DNA of 64,000 nucleotides from Lachnospiraceae bacterium (GTDB taxonomy: Bacteria; Bacillota; Clostridia; Lachnospirales; Lachnospiraceae). Made by a program: the position numbers and the translations under genes. Below the pieces are notes generated by a model. That model had not been told where the DNA came from. It did no database searches and worked only from the letters and a program-made list of their open reading frames with translations. The stretch lies in the NCBI GenBank assembly GCA_026169045.1, contig JAPFDH010000090.1, forward strand, positions 1-64,000, given 5' to 3'. The stretch's first letter is position 1, and every line of letters begins with the position of its first letter. Positions 1 through 9,407 of this stretch are shown piece after piece.

Positions 1-140
1 ATGAACAGTTGGAACAGCTTGCCCCATGGAGCGAGACTGCGAAAGCGAACTGTCAAAACTAAACATAGAGCAAAACGCTTGCATCTATCATTTTGGTGCA
101 AGCGTGATTCATGGGCAGCGTAGCAATATTTTGCGCTTAC
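1..140 (+). mobile_element. right end of an IS66-family insertion sequence
   Basis: Read on the minus strand from position 140 inwards, the sequence starts GTAAGCGCAAAATATTGC. A terminal repeat opening with GTAA is characteristic of the IS66 family. Inside it lie an 8-bp hairpin (76-83 with 97-104) and the last codons of a reading frame that fits an IS66 transposase C-terminus. The left end lies outside the window, so neither the whole element nor its 8-bp target duplication can be checked. The element abuts the end of the glycan cluster. Confidence 0.55.
3..62 (+). CDS. IS66-type transposase, C-terminal tail only (cut by window edge)
   Basis: The last 19 codons of a frame entering from outside the window end at TAA 60-62. 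The tail contains the string EQLAPWSE. IS66 transposases of Clostridia typically end in a short segment with an L-x-PWS/PWN motif just before the stop, which this fits. The stop lies about 80 bp before the proposed terminal repeat, a normal spacing for these elements. Identification rests on this short tail plus the adjacent GTAA terminus, so an unrelated frame cannot be excluded. Confidence 0.5.
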   Translation, partial: EQLEQLAPWSETAKANCQN

Positions 141-146
141 AAAGGA

Positions 147-182
147 AATGCCAACGATACGCATCAAGCAATCGTTGGCATT
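147..182 (-). terminator. hairpin ending the glycan operon
   Basis: A perfect 12-bp stem (147-158 with 171-182) has a 12-nt loop and a modest T-rich tail on both strands. It lies just outside the IS end and about 90 bp after the stop of the last minus-strand glycan gene, so it probably terminates that operon. Confidence 0.55.
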
Positions 183-271
183 TTCTCCACGTTTTTTACC
201 ACAAGTTCAATTGTCATATATTTTTTCTATAGTCCCACCAATAATATCAGATCCTAAAATATAGTCATAAT

Positions 272-1876
272 CTAATTTATTTCTCTTATCATTTTTACTA
301 CTATTAGTAGAATAACCCCCAAAGTACAAATAATACTAGGTTTACATATTTTTTGTATCTTTATTGGCAACAATCTTTCAATCATAAATTTAAATTCTTT
401 AGTAAACGAAAGAATCGCTACGGGTAATACACCCGACAAAATAATAACTAAAATCATTCTTACAATAAATGATGCAAAGTTCAGTCCTACAATACCTTCT
501 GTCGTATACCAAATTATTACAAAACAGAAAGTAGAAATAGCAAAGTAAAACAAAATTTTTTTCAGATAATATGAATAACTAATTTTATAAACATATTGAC
601 TTATAATATAAAATCGTGAGAACAGATAAATAAGCGAAGTTACAAATGTTCCTATCAAAACTCCATCTATACCTATCAATTGTACTAACAAGACCGAAAT
701 AATAATATTAAGTACAGCAGATATAGTAACAATCAATTTATCATAATGAAATAATTTGTAAATTACAAAAACCTGCGAAGGAAGTTGTAACAATATATTT
801 AGCATTAAATTAATTCCTAGCCATATTGCTGTCGAAAAATCAAGTCTTAAGTTTTGTCCAAAAAATAAACCTATAAATGATTGTGCTAATAACGCAAAAC
901 ACAAAAAGCAAAAGTTCCCTATTAAAAAATTAAAACAAAAATAATTGTCAATCATTTCTTTCTGCTTGTCTTTACTCTCTACAGAGTATATATAATTTCC
1001 AAGCGTTGCTTGTAAAGATGAAAGAATTTGACTGCTTACAGTTGTAAGTTGCACAGTGATCATAGTATAATTGGAAAGATAACCAGCCAGTAATGAACCT
1101 TTAAACATTGATATAATAATATTATCTGTACCATAAAAGATAGTGGAGCCAATTTTTGATATAAAAACATCTTTCACATATTTAGTGATTTGCGGTTTAT
1201 ACTCTTTTAATAATTCTTTCTTTACACCCTTGCCCATTGCAGAATAATGTTTCTCCGCATTAATAGAAAGAATAATATTAGAAACAATATTCTTTGCAAC
1301 TTGTAAAATCAAATAAATAATATAATTTGGTACCACAAATAAAAATATAATCTGCAAAATAGATACGACAAAATACATGACAGCATCAACAAAATTTGTT
1401 AAATACGATTTTTGATCCGCTATCAACAATGTACGTTTATAGGCCAGAAAATATGTTGAAACAGTACCTGCAAGATTGATATAAAACAGAATTCTTAAGT
1501 ATCCAATACTGCATGTTGCATCAGGTATTAATATTTCAAGAAAGAAAGACATAAAGATCCCAATACAAAAAACTAGTAGCCCTAATAAACTGTATATTTT
1601 TTTATATATATACATAAGAGCAGCTACTCTATCTTTATCTCCCTCCGTTAATGGTTTAAAAAGGAAACTAGTTATTGCAACACCAATACCTAAATCAGCT
1701 AAATTCAGTATCTGGAGCAAATTAGTAAAAACTGAATTATAGCCTAAATATGCCAACCCCAAAGTATCTATGAAAATTTTTCTTACAACAAACCCCAACA
1801 AAATCTGCAATACCTGGGTAATCAATGTTACAGCAAAATTTAAATAAGCCGCCTTTGTTCTACTATTTTCTTTCAT
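272..1876 (-). CDS. polysaccharide flippase (Wzx-like, MOP superfamily)
   Basis: A 534-residue integral membrane protein predicted to flip undecaprenyl-linked glycan repeat units across the cytoplasmic membrane. It is strongly hydrophobic throughout, with roughly 12-14 membrane spans. It opens with an amphipathic start and an RKIFIDTLG string typical of Gram-positive oligosaccharide flippases, followed by GYNSVFTNLLQILNLADLGI. It is the last gene of the leftward cluster and overlaps the radical SAM gene by 14 bp, so translation is probably coupled. Together with the polymerase at 8142 it indicates a Wzx/Wzy-type pathway; no ABC exporter for glycans is present here. The family is secure, the substrate unknown. 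Confidence 0.85.
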   Translation of the reverse strand: MKENSRTKAAYLNFAVTLITQVLQILLGFVVRKIFIDTLGLAYLGYNSVFTNLLQILNLADLGIGVAITSFLFKPLTEGDKDRVAALMYIYKKIYSLLGLLVFCIGIFMSFFLEILIPDATCSIGYLRILFYINLAGTVSTYFLAYKRTLLIADQKSYLTNFVDAVMYFVVSILQIIFLFVVPNYIIYLILQVAKNIVSNIILSINAEKHYSAMGKGVKKELLKEYKPQITKYVKDVFISKIGSTIFYGTDNIIISMFKGSLLAGYLSNYTMITVQLTTVSSQILSSLQATLGNYIYSVESKDKQKEMIDNYFCFNFLIGNFCFLCFALLAQSFIGLFFGQNLRLDFSTAIWLGINLMLNILLQLPSQVFVIYKLFHYDKLIVTISAVLNIIISVLLVQLIGIDGVLIGTFVTSLIYLFSRFYIISQYVYKISYSYYLKKILFYFAISTFCFVIIWYTTEGIVGLNFASFIVRMILVIILSGVLPVAILSFTKEFKFMIERLLPIKIQKICKPSIICTLGVILLIVVKMIREIN

Positions 1877-2960
1877 GTATTCGTTTCAAAAACTCCCTTA
1901 TTTTCCATTTATAATTATAAGATTTAATATTATAATATATTTTTTCCAAATTACCACATTCCGTGTTATCCATTTTCAATTTAAATCGCATTGCCTCTTC
2001 CATTGGTTTGCTTAACCATTGACTGCCATCCTTTAACACACGATTTCTCATATCAGCATAATCTGAGGTAGCAAGTTCTGGTATCAATCCAAAACCTAAA
2101 AAAGCATGTCCATTAAAACAATGTCCTTGACAACAATTACAGCCAACCGGTTCTTCTTTAATTGGAGCATTGAGATTCGTATATATATTTCCTAATTTTT
2201 TTCCAGCATAGCATTGTGAATAATCACCAGTAACTAAATTAACAACGAAACTCCACTTTCCCGCATAACAAAACTCTTTTCTTTTTATTTCAAAAATAGA
2301 TTCTTTAAAATTAAATAACTCCGAATCAAAACATTTCCATTTATTTACAAATTCTTCTCTGGGTAAAGAAGTCATCAAAGGATATCCCTTTTTACATTCA
2401 TCACGGGGAACTGTAACATGACATAGTGTTCCCAATTCCTTATTGCACACATTCATTATTTCCTCTATATATGGTATATAGCAATCATCTGGTGTAATTT
2501 CAACAGTTATAGAAATACCAGAATCTTTTGCTTTTCTAGCATTAGAGAAAAAAGTATCGAGCATCCCAATACGCTTCAATTCTAAATAATGAAAAGACAT
2601 TTTAAAAAACAGACGTGATTTCAAATCGGAAGAAAAATTACAACATTCTTCAATACGCTTTGTTAATGTACCATTTGTGACAACCATGACATAATGACCA
2701 ATTTCAAGTAATTGTTTAATAATGAATATCACATCTTCCTCTATCAAAGTTTCACCTGTAGCACATAAATTAAACATACATGTTCCACCCAGTCGTTCTA
2801 CAGAAAATGCTTTTTTTATTTTATCCTTACAATATGTAAAATCTGGCCTATCAGAACTCCACCATTTATTCTGTGTAACATAGCAATAAGAGCATCTTAA
2901 ATTACATGCCTTAATTGGCACCGCACATTCTATAAATTTGTGTATTTTTACATTACTCAT
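1863..2960 (-). CDS. radical SAM protein of the glycan cluster
   Basis: A 365-residue radical SAM enzyme. The cluster-binding CxxxCxxC is C19, C23 and C26 in KACNLRCSYCYV, with a glycine-rich SAM segment (CATGET) near residue 67. The C-terminal third carries further cysteines (CYAGK, then CNCCQGHC), resembling an auxiliary SPASM-like iron-sulfur site. It starts 2 bp after the pyruvyltransferase-family gene and runs into the flippase gene, so it belongs to the operon. Surface-glycan clusters sometimes carry radical SAM enzymes for sugar dehydration, epimerisation or methylation, but no specific reaction can be assigned. A peptide-modifying role is the main alternative. Confidence 0.8.
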   Translation of the reverse strand: MSNVKIHKFIECAVPIKACNLRCSYCYVTQNKWWSSDRPDFTYCKDKIKKAFSVERLGGTCMFNLCATGETLIEEDVIFIIKQLLEIGHYVMVVTNGTLTKRIEECCNFSSDLKSRLFFKMSFHYLELKRIGMLDTFFSNARKAKDSGISITVEITPDDCYIPYIEEIMNVCNKELGTLCHVTVPRDECKKGYPLMTSLPREEFVNKWKCFDSELFNFKESIFEIKRKEFCYAGKWSFVVNLVTGDYSQCYAGKKLGNIYTNLNAPIKEEPVGCNCCQGHCFNGHAFLGFGLIPELATSDYADMRNRVLKDGSQWLSKPMEEAMRFKLKMDNTECGNLEKIYYNIKSYNYKWKIREFLKRIHERK

Positions 2961-2962
2961 AA

Positions 2963-4030
2963 CTATTTCAACCTCTCCATTATTATTTTTTTTATTTTGT
3001 CATAAAAGCCTGAAAAAATACTAGGATCATATTTTTTACAGTCTTCTCCAATCATATTAGACACAATATTTTCAAACTCTAATGCATCATCAACAAAACG
3101 TACTGACTTTATTCCTTTAATCCATTCAAAACTATCTCTAACCTTATGATTATAATTACCAAACACAATACAAGGCGTCCCCGTAATAACGGCAAAAATC
3201 ATCCCGTGAAGTCTGTCCGTTACAACTAATGAGACACTCTGAAAACTTTTAATGCACTTATCCACTTCCTGTGCTCTTTCAACTTTAGAAATACAATAAT
3301 CTTTTTGAGTATCATATTCTTCAATTGAATCATAAAATTTTAGTAAAACAGTTTTCATTCTTTTCTTTTCAGAATTATCTATAGTTGATTCCTTATCATT
3401 TCTTATACAAAACAGAACTGTTTTTTTCCTATGCTTGCTTTCATCATAACTCGAACTTAAAACTATATCTGGCGTAAGAATAATCTCACACTCAAATTGT
3501 TGGGACGCAAAGTCAAAAGATTTCTTTTCTCTCGTTATTAAAACAATATTATTTTCCTTAGTAAAGAATGTTTTATCTATTTCTAATTGCTTCTTACCGT
3601 CATCAGAATTTTCATAATAAACCGTTACAGGCATAACCAGTTTGAAATTTTGTTTCCAAAACTCGATGATATCACGCCTTATTAACTGTGCAACAATATA
3701 TGTATTTCCAAAGTTGCCTCCACCAGTCATTATTATTATATCATTCTTTTTTATATTTCGTATTAGCCAAGGTCTCTTTTTATAGTATTCCGAGGCAGTA
3801 ACTTCTACAATTTCCTTTTCATTAAAATTTTTATGTAAAAAGCCTATTATCGATAATGCTATATGATGATCACCAATATTTCCAAAATCCTCTGTACCAA
3901 TTAAAAAAATTCTCGAAGCATCATTTGAGTTGCTCTTTTTACCTTTGAAAAAATAAAGCAAACATAAATCCTTATAGTATCTTAGCTTATTTCTTTTTTC
4001 TCTTAAATACGATTTGATTTGTTCATTCAT
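2963..4030 (-). CDS. polysaccharide pyruvyl transferase family protein
   Basis: A 355-residue protein of the WcaK/CsaB-type family (PF04230), which usually transfers pyruvate from phosphoenolpyruvate to a sugar hydroxyl and so adds negative charge to cell-surface glycans. Family signs are the N-terminal GTEDFGNIGDHHIALS string, the glycine-rich MTGGGNFGN near residue 100 and the C-terminal VTDRLHGMIFAVITGTP followed by NYNHK. The D-R-L-H motif is the family hallmark. It sits between a GT2 transferase and the radical SAM gene. Some family members act on other groups, so pyruvylation itself is inferred. Confidence 0.8.
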   Translation of the reverse strand: MNEQIKSYLREKRNKLRYYKDLCLLYFFKGKKSNSNDASRIFLIGTEDFGNIGDHHIALSIIGFLHKNFNEKEIVEVTASEYYKKRPWLIRNIKKNDIIIMTGGGNFGNTYIVAQLIRRDIIEFWKQNFKLVMPVTVYYENSDDGKKQLEIDKTFFTKENNIVLITREKKSFDFASQQFECEIILTPDIVLSSSYDESKHRKKTVLFCIRNDKESTIDNSEKKRMKTVLLKFYDSIEEYDTQKDYCISKVERAQEVDKCIKSFQSVSLVVTDRLHGMIFAVITGTPCIVFGNYNHKVRDSFEWIKGIKSVRFVDDALEFENIVSNMIGEDCKKYDPSIFSGFYDKIKKIIMERLK

Positions 4031-4083
4031 AAAACAATCTACCTACCTACAAACTACTACTTTTTATCATAGATTTAATTACA

Positions 4084-4989
4084 TCATTTCGATTTTTCTC
4101 TTTTTTTCAAATAATAATTTTCAATCCTGGTAATATAAAAATATTTATTAAACAGAATTTTTAAAAAGCATTTATTTTTATGATTCAGCTTAAATTCTTC
4201 CTTATTTTTTTTATAATCCAAGTATATTTTATCCTCTTTCGCAAAAGCATCAGAGTTTAAATATTTTTTTATTATGCCATCAGAAATTTTTTGGATATTT
4301 TTTCTGTTTTTTGACAAAAATCTTCTTAATACATATTGCGCACTTTCAGTCGTCTTTGATATTCCAGAACTCCGAACCCTATACTGTAATCCTACCTCTG
4401 GTAAATTGCCCAATCTACACTTTTCTATAAAGAGTGCTCTTAAAATGAAATCATAATCCTCACAGCTCTTTACATCTCTATATCCATTTAATTTCTGATA
4501 TAATTCTCTTTTTACCAGCCATGTTGGATGAGGCAAGCATGTCCCCCATTTTATGTATTTACATACTTGATTATGTTGAGTCGGAAAATGCATAATTTCT
4601 TGTATAATTACACCATCTTCGTTAATAATCTGAACATCGGCTCCTATCATATCTAAATCATTTTTTTTTAAATAATCGATTTGCCTTTCAATTCTATTTG
4701 CTAACGAAATATCATCTGCATCCATTCTAGCTATATAAAGACCAGTAGCAGCCTTAAGTGCTGTGTTTAAACTAGCAACAAGCCCCATATTCGTTTTATT
4801 CTTTATAATTCTAACTCTAGAATCATTAAGACATGCCAAATAACAATCCAATTCTTTATTAGCAGGATTGTCATTTACAATAATAAATTCTATATTCTTA
4901 TAAGTCTGATTAAGAATTGAATAGATACTTTTTTCCAGTTCTTCACACGACTCGTTAAATGTACTCATAATAACACTAACTTTTTCCAT
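4084..4989 (-). CDS. glycosyltransferase family 2
   Basis: A 301-residue GT-A fold transferase expected to add a sugar to the lipid-linked repeat unit at the inner membrane face. The N-terminus VSVIMSTFNE, the string IEFIIVNDNP and the metal-binding YIARMDADDI (D-x-D type) are standard GT2 motifs, followed by the acceptor-side region HPTWLVKRELY and CEDYDFILRAL. The ATG at 4989 is preferred over the TTG one codon upstream because AGAGGA lies 5 nt before it. The donor sugar cannot be read from the sequence. A gap of about 140 bp separates it from glf. Confidence 0.85.
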   Translation of the reverse strand: MEKVSVIMSTFNESCEELEKSIYSILNQTYKNIEFIIVNDNPANKELDCYLACLNDSRVRIIKNKTNMGLVASLNTALKAATGLYIARMDADDISLANRIERQIDYLKKNDLDMIGADVQIINEDGVIIQEIMHFPTQHNQVCKYIKWGTCLPHPTWLVKRELYQKLNGYRDVKSCEDYDFILRALFIEKCRLGNLPEVGLQYRVRSSGISKTTESAQYVLRRFLSKNRKNIQKISDGIIKKYLNSDAFAKEDKIYLDYKKNKEEFKLNHKNKCFLKILFNKYFYITRIENYYLKKREKSK

Positions 4990-5131
4990 CAAATTCCTCT
5001 TTCTCTAAAAATAACTTATAGATATAGATTAGTTCATTTTATTATGCTTATCTTATATATAACAATATATTGATATTTTTATTGTAATCATATATTATAC
5101 AAATAAATTAGCATAAAATACTTTTCACCTT

Positions 5132-6229
5132 CTATCCCAATAATTGCTGCCAGCATCTCATCGCAGACTCAATAACTTTATCCATGTCATAATACTTATA
5201 TTCTCCTAATCGCCCACCAAAAATCACTTTACTTTCCTTAGCCTTTTGCGCATATTTCTGATAGAGTAACTGGTTACGCTCATCATTAACCGGATAATAA
5301 GGTTCCATACCTTCTTTCCAATCAGTGGAATATTCCTTTGAAACTACAGTTTTAGGTTGTGTTCCAAATTCAAAATGTTTATGCTCAATTATCCTAGTAT
5401 ATGGTGTTTCCCTGTCCGTATAATTAACAACTGCCACACCTTGATAATTTTCCATATCCAAAACTTCTGTCTGAAAACTCACTGTACGATATTCTAGGTT
5501 TCCATAGCAAAAATCGTAAAAGGCATCTATCGCTCCAGTATATACTACAGTCTCCCCCAGTTCCATCCATTTCTCTTTCTCTTCCAAAAAATTTACACCA
5601 GTAAGAATATCAGCTCCCTCAAATAGTTTGTTTATCAGTACGTTATACCCACCTACTGGAATTCCCTGATATAAATCATTAAAATAATTATTATCATACG
5701 TATATCTAACTGGCAAACGCTTAATAATAAAATTGGGGAGTTCTTTGCAGCTTTTTCCCCACTGCTTTTCTGTATACCCCTTAATGAGTTTTTCATATAT
5801 ATCACGGCCAACAAGGCTAATTGCCTGCTCTTCCAAATTTTGGGGTTCCCCAATAATCTCTCTTCTCTGCTCTTCAATAATCTTTTTTGCTTCATCAGGT
5901 GTCCGTATATTCCACATCCTACTAAAAGTATTCATATTAAAAGGCATATTATAAATCTCACCTTTATAATTGGCAATTGGACTATTTGTATAACGATTAA
6001 AGTCCACCAAAGAATTTACAAAATCCCATACTTTTTTATTACTGGTATGAAAAATATGAGCTCCATATTTATGGACATGAATTCCTTCAATATCCTCGCA
6101 ATAAATATTTCCTCCTATATGATCTCTTTTCTCAATAACCAGGCAAGATTTTCCCGCTTGATGTGCGAAGTATGAAATTACTCCTGAGAATAAGCCTGCT
6201 CCTACTAAAATATAATGATATTTTTTCAT
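5132..6229 (-). CDS. glf: UDP-galactopyranose mutase
   Basis: Flavoenzyme that ring-contracts UDP-galactopyranose to UDP-galactofuranose, so the encoded glycan probably contains galactofuranose. It shows the FAD-binding VGAGLFSG near the N-terminus, the family strings KRDHIGGNIY and VHKYGAHIFHTS, and the C-terminal FGGRLGEYKYYDMD that closes the FAD and substrate site. The 365-residue length matches bacterial Glf. The ATG at 6229, preceded by AGGTG at 6-nt spacing, is preferred to a GTG three codons upstream that lies inside the ribosome binding site. The preceding GT2 gene ends 5 bp before this start. Confidence 0.95.
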   Translation of the reverse strand: MKKYHYILVGAGLFSGVISYFAHQAGKSCLVIEKRDHIGGNIYCEDIEGIHVHKYGAHIFHTSNKKVWDFVNSLVDFNRYTNSPIANYKGEIYNMPFNMNTFSRMWNIRTPDEAKKIIEEQRREIIGEPQNLEEQAISLVGRDIYEKLIKGYTEKQWGKSCKELPNFIIKRLPVRYTYDNNYFNDLYQGIPVGGYNVLINKLFEGADILTGVNFLEEKEKWMELGETVVYTGAIDAFYDFCYGNLEYRTVSFQTEVLDMENYQGVAVVNYTDRETPYTRIIEHKHFEFGTQPKTVVSKEYSTDWKEGMEPYYPVNDERNQLLYQKYAQKAKESKVIFGGRLGEYKYYDMDKVIESAMRCWQQLLG

Positions 6230-6234
6230 ATTAT

Positions 6235-7278
6235 TCACCTTTTAAATAAAACACCAACTTTTTTCCATACTTCTAATATTACTACAATAGCTGAAATTTT
6301 TCTTTTACTTAATAAACACAATATCATCCGTTGCTTCTGATTAAACATCTTCTTGATATCTTTCTTCATGTGGCTATATATGTTAATTTTTTTATCAAAA
6401 TATGCATTGTTTCTTATTTTTAAAACAAATTGTTTTTTTTCAATAAATGATAATTTACAAGATGGAAATTTCAATTGTGTTATAGATAAATAAGCTACAA
6501 TCATTAAATGAAATGAAATATATTCATCCTTGTTTTCAAAGTTTTGATCTTTAATACTTTCTTCCAGCAAATGATTAATTTTCAGAAAAGATGAAAAATA
6601 GCCCTCATTAAATTTTTGTGTCATACTTGATTCATTCGCTCGATAATTATACAATGATTCATTAATATACACTATACTCTTTGCATTTTTGTATATTGAA
6701 ATCGATTGCAATGAATCCTCACCATTAGTTATATCAACATATTTAGTGTAGTCTCTTTTGACATCAACTATGCTCGTCTTGATTGCTTTGCAGGCCATAG
6801 AATTAACAAAAAAAGTAGTCAAAAATTTTTTATATAATTCTGATTTATTCTTCAATTCAACCCTTTTTTCATTTGTGAAAATTGAACTAGAAAAAGGGGT
6901 AAACTCTTTACCAAACTGCAAATCCATATTATAAATAATTACATCCGGATTGGATCTATCTATTTCTTCTTTTAATATGCGTAATGCATCAGGTTTTAAA
7001 CCATCATCAGAATCACAACATATGCAAAACTGTCCTCTTGCATATTGAAAAGCGGTTCTTCTTGCTATTAATAACCCCTTATTTTCTTGATGTATTACTC
7101 TGATTTTCTCAGGATATTTTTCAGCATAAAAATTGCAAATTTCTCCACTTTTATCCGTCGAGCCATCATTAACTAATATTATTTCAAAATCTTCTTCTGT
7201 TTGTCTTAAAATAGACTCTACACATTCTTTTAAAAATCTTTCTACATTATAGACCGGGATCAAAATACTAAAAAGCAT
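6235..7278 (-). CDS. glycosyltransferase family 2
   Basis: A 347-residue GT2 transferase. It shows FSILIPVYNVERFLKECV, EIILVNDGSTDKS and the metal-binding CCDSDDG, the classic order for this family, and then a long basic C-terminal region without membrane spans. A strong AAGGAGG precedes the ATG. It lies directly upstream of glf, so it may be the enzyme that uses UDP-galactofuranose, but that pairing is only positional. It is one of four transferases in the cluster, suggesting a repeat unit of about four or five sugars. Confidence 0.85.
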   Translation of the reverse strand: MLFSILIPVYNVERFLKECVESILRQTEEDFEIILVNDGSTDKSGEICNFYAEKYPEKIRVIHQENKGLLIARRTAFQYARGQFCICCDSDDGLKPDALRILKEEIDRSNPDVIIYNMDLQFGKEFTPFSSSIFTNEKRVELKNKSELYKKFLTTFFVNSMACKAIKTSIVDVKRDYTKYVDITNGEDSLQSISIYKNAKSIVYINESLYNYRANESSMTQKFNEGYFSSFLKINHLLEESIKDQNFENKDEYISFHLMIVAYLSITQLKFPSCKLSFIEKKQFVLKIRNNAYFDKKINIYSHMKKDIKKMFNQKQRMILCLLSKRKISAIVVILEVWKKVGVLFKR

Positions 7279-7289
7279 TTTTAGCCTCC

Positions 7290-8135
7290 TTAAATTTGCT
7301 TTGTCATAATAAGTTTTAAAATATAAAACATATCACAGTATATTCTTTGTATCAAATTAAATCCACGGTATTTCTTTAATAAATAGTCGAAACTTTTAAT
7401 ATTACTTTTTATAAACCGCATTTTACTTAAAGAATTTTTTACTGTATATGAATGATTATGAACAACTGATGTAGTCAAACAACACGCACACTTGTACCCT
7501 TTTTTTAACAAACGTTCTGCCAAAATAGGTTCTTCACAATACAAAAATGTAAACTCATCCATGTATTCTACTTCATTTATTTTTACAAGATCCACGACCA
7601 TACAACATCCTTGTGGTCTATAACTGTATGTCCATTCTTCATTTACATTGCTTTGTCTACCTATTTTTTTATACACATATGCCCCTACTGTCATATGAAA
7701 AATCGTGGGGCGTACAATATCTCTATTCGCTACATATCCATCTGGAAATACAATATCAGGTGAAACTACCGCAATATTTTTATCTTTTGAAAACACACTT
7801 AACATTTTATCCAAAGTAAGACTATCGGTTATTTCAATATCATTATTTAATATCCATGCATAGTTATACTCGTTTGCAAATGCATACTTTAATCCAATAT
7901 TATTTCCTGCAGCATATCCGCTATTAGTACTCGATTTTAATAGGATAAAAGAATTAGTCTGATCTTTGTATTGTTTTAATCGTTTGAAAGATTCATTCGG
8001 AGAATTATTATCAACAACAATAATATCTACTTGATTGAATTTCTTTTCTTTTCTAATTTTTTTTACTAATTCCAAGGTCATTTCCCATGTTTTATAATTT
8101 AAAATTACAATAACAACTTTCATTTGTTTTTCCAT
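7290..8135 (-). CDS. glycosyltransferase family 2, rhamnosyltransferase-like
   Basis: A 281-residue GT2 transferase of the type often annotated as rhamnosyl- or galactofuranosyltransferase. It has VIVILNYKTW at the N-terminus, the VDNNSPNESF string, NSGYAAGNNIGLKYA, the WILNNDIEI segment in place of a classic D-x-D, and FLYCEEPILAERL, where the E-x-x-L-A motif fits the catalytic base region of the family. It starts 6 bp after the polymerase gene. Family assignment is firm, but no rhamnose biosynthesis genes are present in the window to support that donor. Confidence 0.8.
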   Translation of the reverse strand: MEKQMKVVIVILNYKTWEMTLELVKKIRKEKKFNQVDIIVVDNNSPNESFKRLKQYKDQTNSFILLKSSTNSGYAAGNNIGLKYAFANEYNYAWILNNDIEITDSLTLDKMLSVFSKDKNIAVVSPDIVFPDGYVANRDIVRPTIFHMTVGAYVYKKIGRQSNVNEEWTYSYRPQGCCMVVDLVKINEVEYMDEFTFLYCEEPILAERLLKKGYKCACCLTTSVVHNHSYTVKNSLSKMRFIKSNIKSFDYLLKKYRGFNLIQRIYCDMFYILKLIMTKQI

Positions 8136-8141
8136 TATTTT

Positions 8142-9356
8142 TCACCAACGTCTCCTTTTGGCCTTTCCTCTAAAAGCACCTTTTACTTTTAAAGCATAAT
8201 ATGCTGGAATCAAAATATAAAAATATTGATTAGCAATATATAATTCTGTATTATCTGTAAAATATATTAAAAAGTTATATATTGTGCATATAAAAAATAA
8301 TTCAAATGCTTTAAAACCGAATCTATTTTCTATGCATCTAGGAAATAGGAAAAAATAATTACAGAGCCATAATCCAAACACTACAAATCCACATTCCGCA
8401 TACATTCTTAATATATCGCTATGCAAGTTTCCAACGTGAAAATATGAATATTCCTGAGAAAACATTACCGCCATAGCATTTCTTCCCATTCCCAAATATC
8501 TTATGTCAAAATCACACAATTCCTGCACGATTTGATAATAATAATATCTTCCAGACGTAAAATCTCCTATAATATCTATTACATTAACAAATTTTCCAGA
8601 AATAACCAAGTAAACATATATATATGATATACAAATAGCTATTCCTCCAGAAATATATATCAATTTCCTTTTTGTTTTTTCGTTAAACTGTTCTATAATA
8701 ATATAATAAAGTATCGTAATTATTAATGCCGCTATTCCAATTCTTTTAAAAGCCAAAAGAATCATCAACGAGATACTAAGAATATATATTTTATTTTTTA
8801 ATATCCATCGTTTCGATGCGAAAAAAAGATATAGTAAAATATATCCACCAGAAAATGCTATATCATGAAATTCCAATTTTTTGTAAAAATCCAACTTATA
8901 AATTCCAATAGTCACAACAAGTGCACTAAAAAAAGTAAGACAAATTGCCGAAACACTACACTTTAATGAATTCTTTCCAAAAAGATATACAATTGCAATT
9001 GCTGATATTGCATTTATAAATGTTTCCATATTTGTTGAAAAAAAACGACTTTGTGAAACGCCAAAAACAATTAAACATATAGTATATATATATATAAATA
9101 ATTTTATTAGAAAATTACATGCAAAAAAACGCCTGAGCAAATCCCTATACTGGTCGTAATCAAAAATATTTAAAAACAATTTAATAATCGCCAAACATAT
9201 CCACACTATCATCAAGCCATATGTTATAACCTTACTTATAGGATAGACATTGATGTCATTCCAAAAACTAATAGATAAAGATATTATCAGTAAGATTTGA
9301 ACCCAATCTTTATAAAAAATATTATTAAATTTGCTTTTGAAGAAAGTACTATTCAT
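8142..9356 (-). CDS. O-antigen polymerase-like protein (Wzy)
   Basis: A membrane protein of about 404 residues with roughly 10-12 hydrophobic spans and one larger extracytoplasmic loop near the C-terminus. The loop holds FHVGNLHSDILRMYAECG, the H-x-D-x-L-R-x-x-x-E-x-G type motif that marks polymerases and ligases of the Wzy/WaaL superfamily. Its expected role is to join flipped repeat units at the outer membrane face. The ATG at 9356 is chosen over a TTG at 9368, but both lack a strong ribosome binding site. Wzy proteins diverge fast, so topology, motif and position next to transferases carry the call. Confidence 0.75.
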   Translation of the reverse strand: MNSTFFKSKFNNIFYKDWVQILLIISLSISFWNDINVYPISKVITYGLMIVWICLAIIKLFLNIFDYDQYRDLLRRFFACNFLIKLFIYIYTICLIVFGVSQSRFFSTNMETFINAISAIAIVYLFGKNSLKCSVSAICLTFFSALVVTIGIYKLDFYKKLEFHDIAFSGGYILLYLFFASKRWILKNKIYILSISLMILLAFKRIGIAALIITILYYIIIEQFNEKTKRKLIYISGGIAICISYIYVYLVISGKFVNVIDIIGDFTSGRYYYYQIVQELCDFDIRYLGMGRNAMAVMFSQEYSYFHVGNLHSDILRMYAECGFVVFGLWLCNYFFLFPRCIENRFGFKAFELFFICTIYNFLIYFTDNTELYIANQYFYILIPAYYALKVKGAFRGKAKRRRW

Positions 9357-9407
9357 ATTTTTACTCAAATATATTGTTTTAAATGTATTTGTTTTCCTTT
9401 CTCAATA

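Noticed and set aside
26..232. plus-strand frame of 68 codons at the left edge
   Set aside because: It crosses the IS terminal repeat and a terminator hairpin and resembles no protein.
207..335. minus-strand frame overlapping the flippase 3' end, ending in GSDIIGGTIEKIYDN
   Set aside because: The string looks protein-like, but there is no start codon with a ribosome binding site and it overlaps the flippase. It could be a remnant of a gene lost when the IS inserted, but this cannot be supported.
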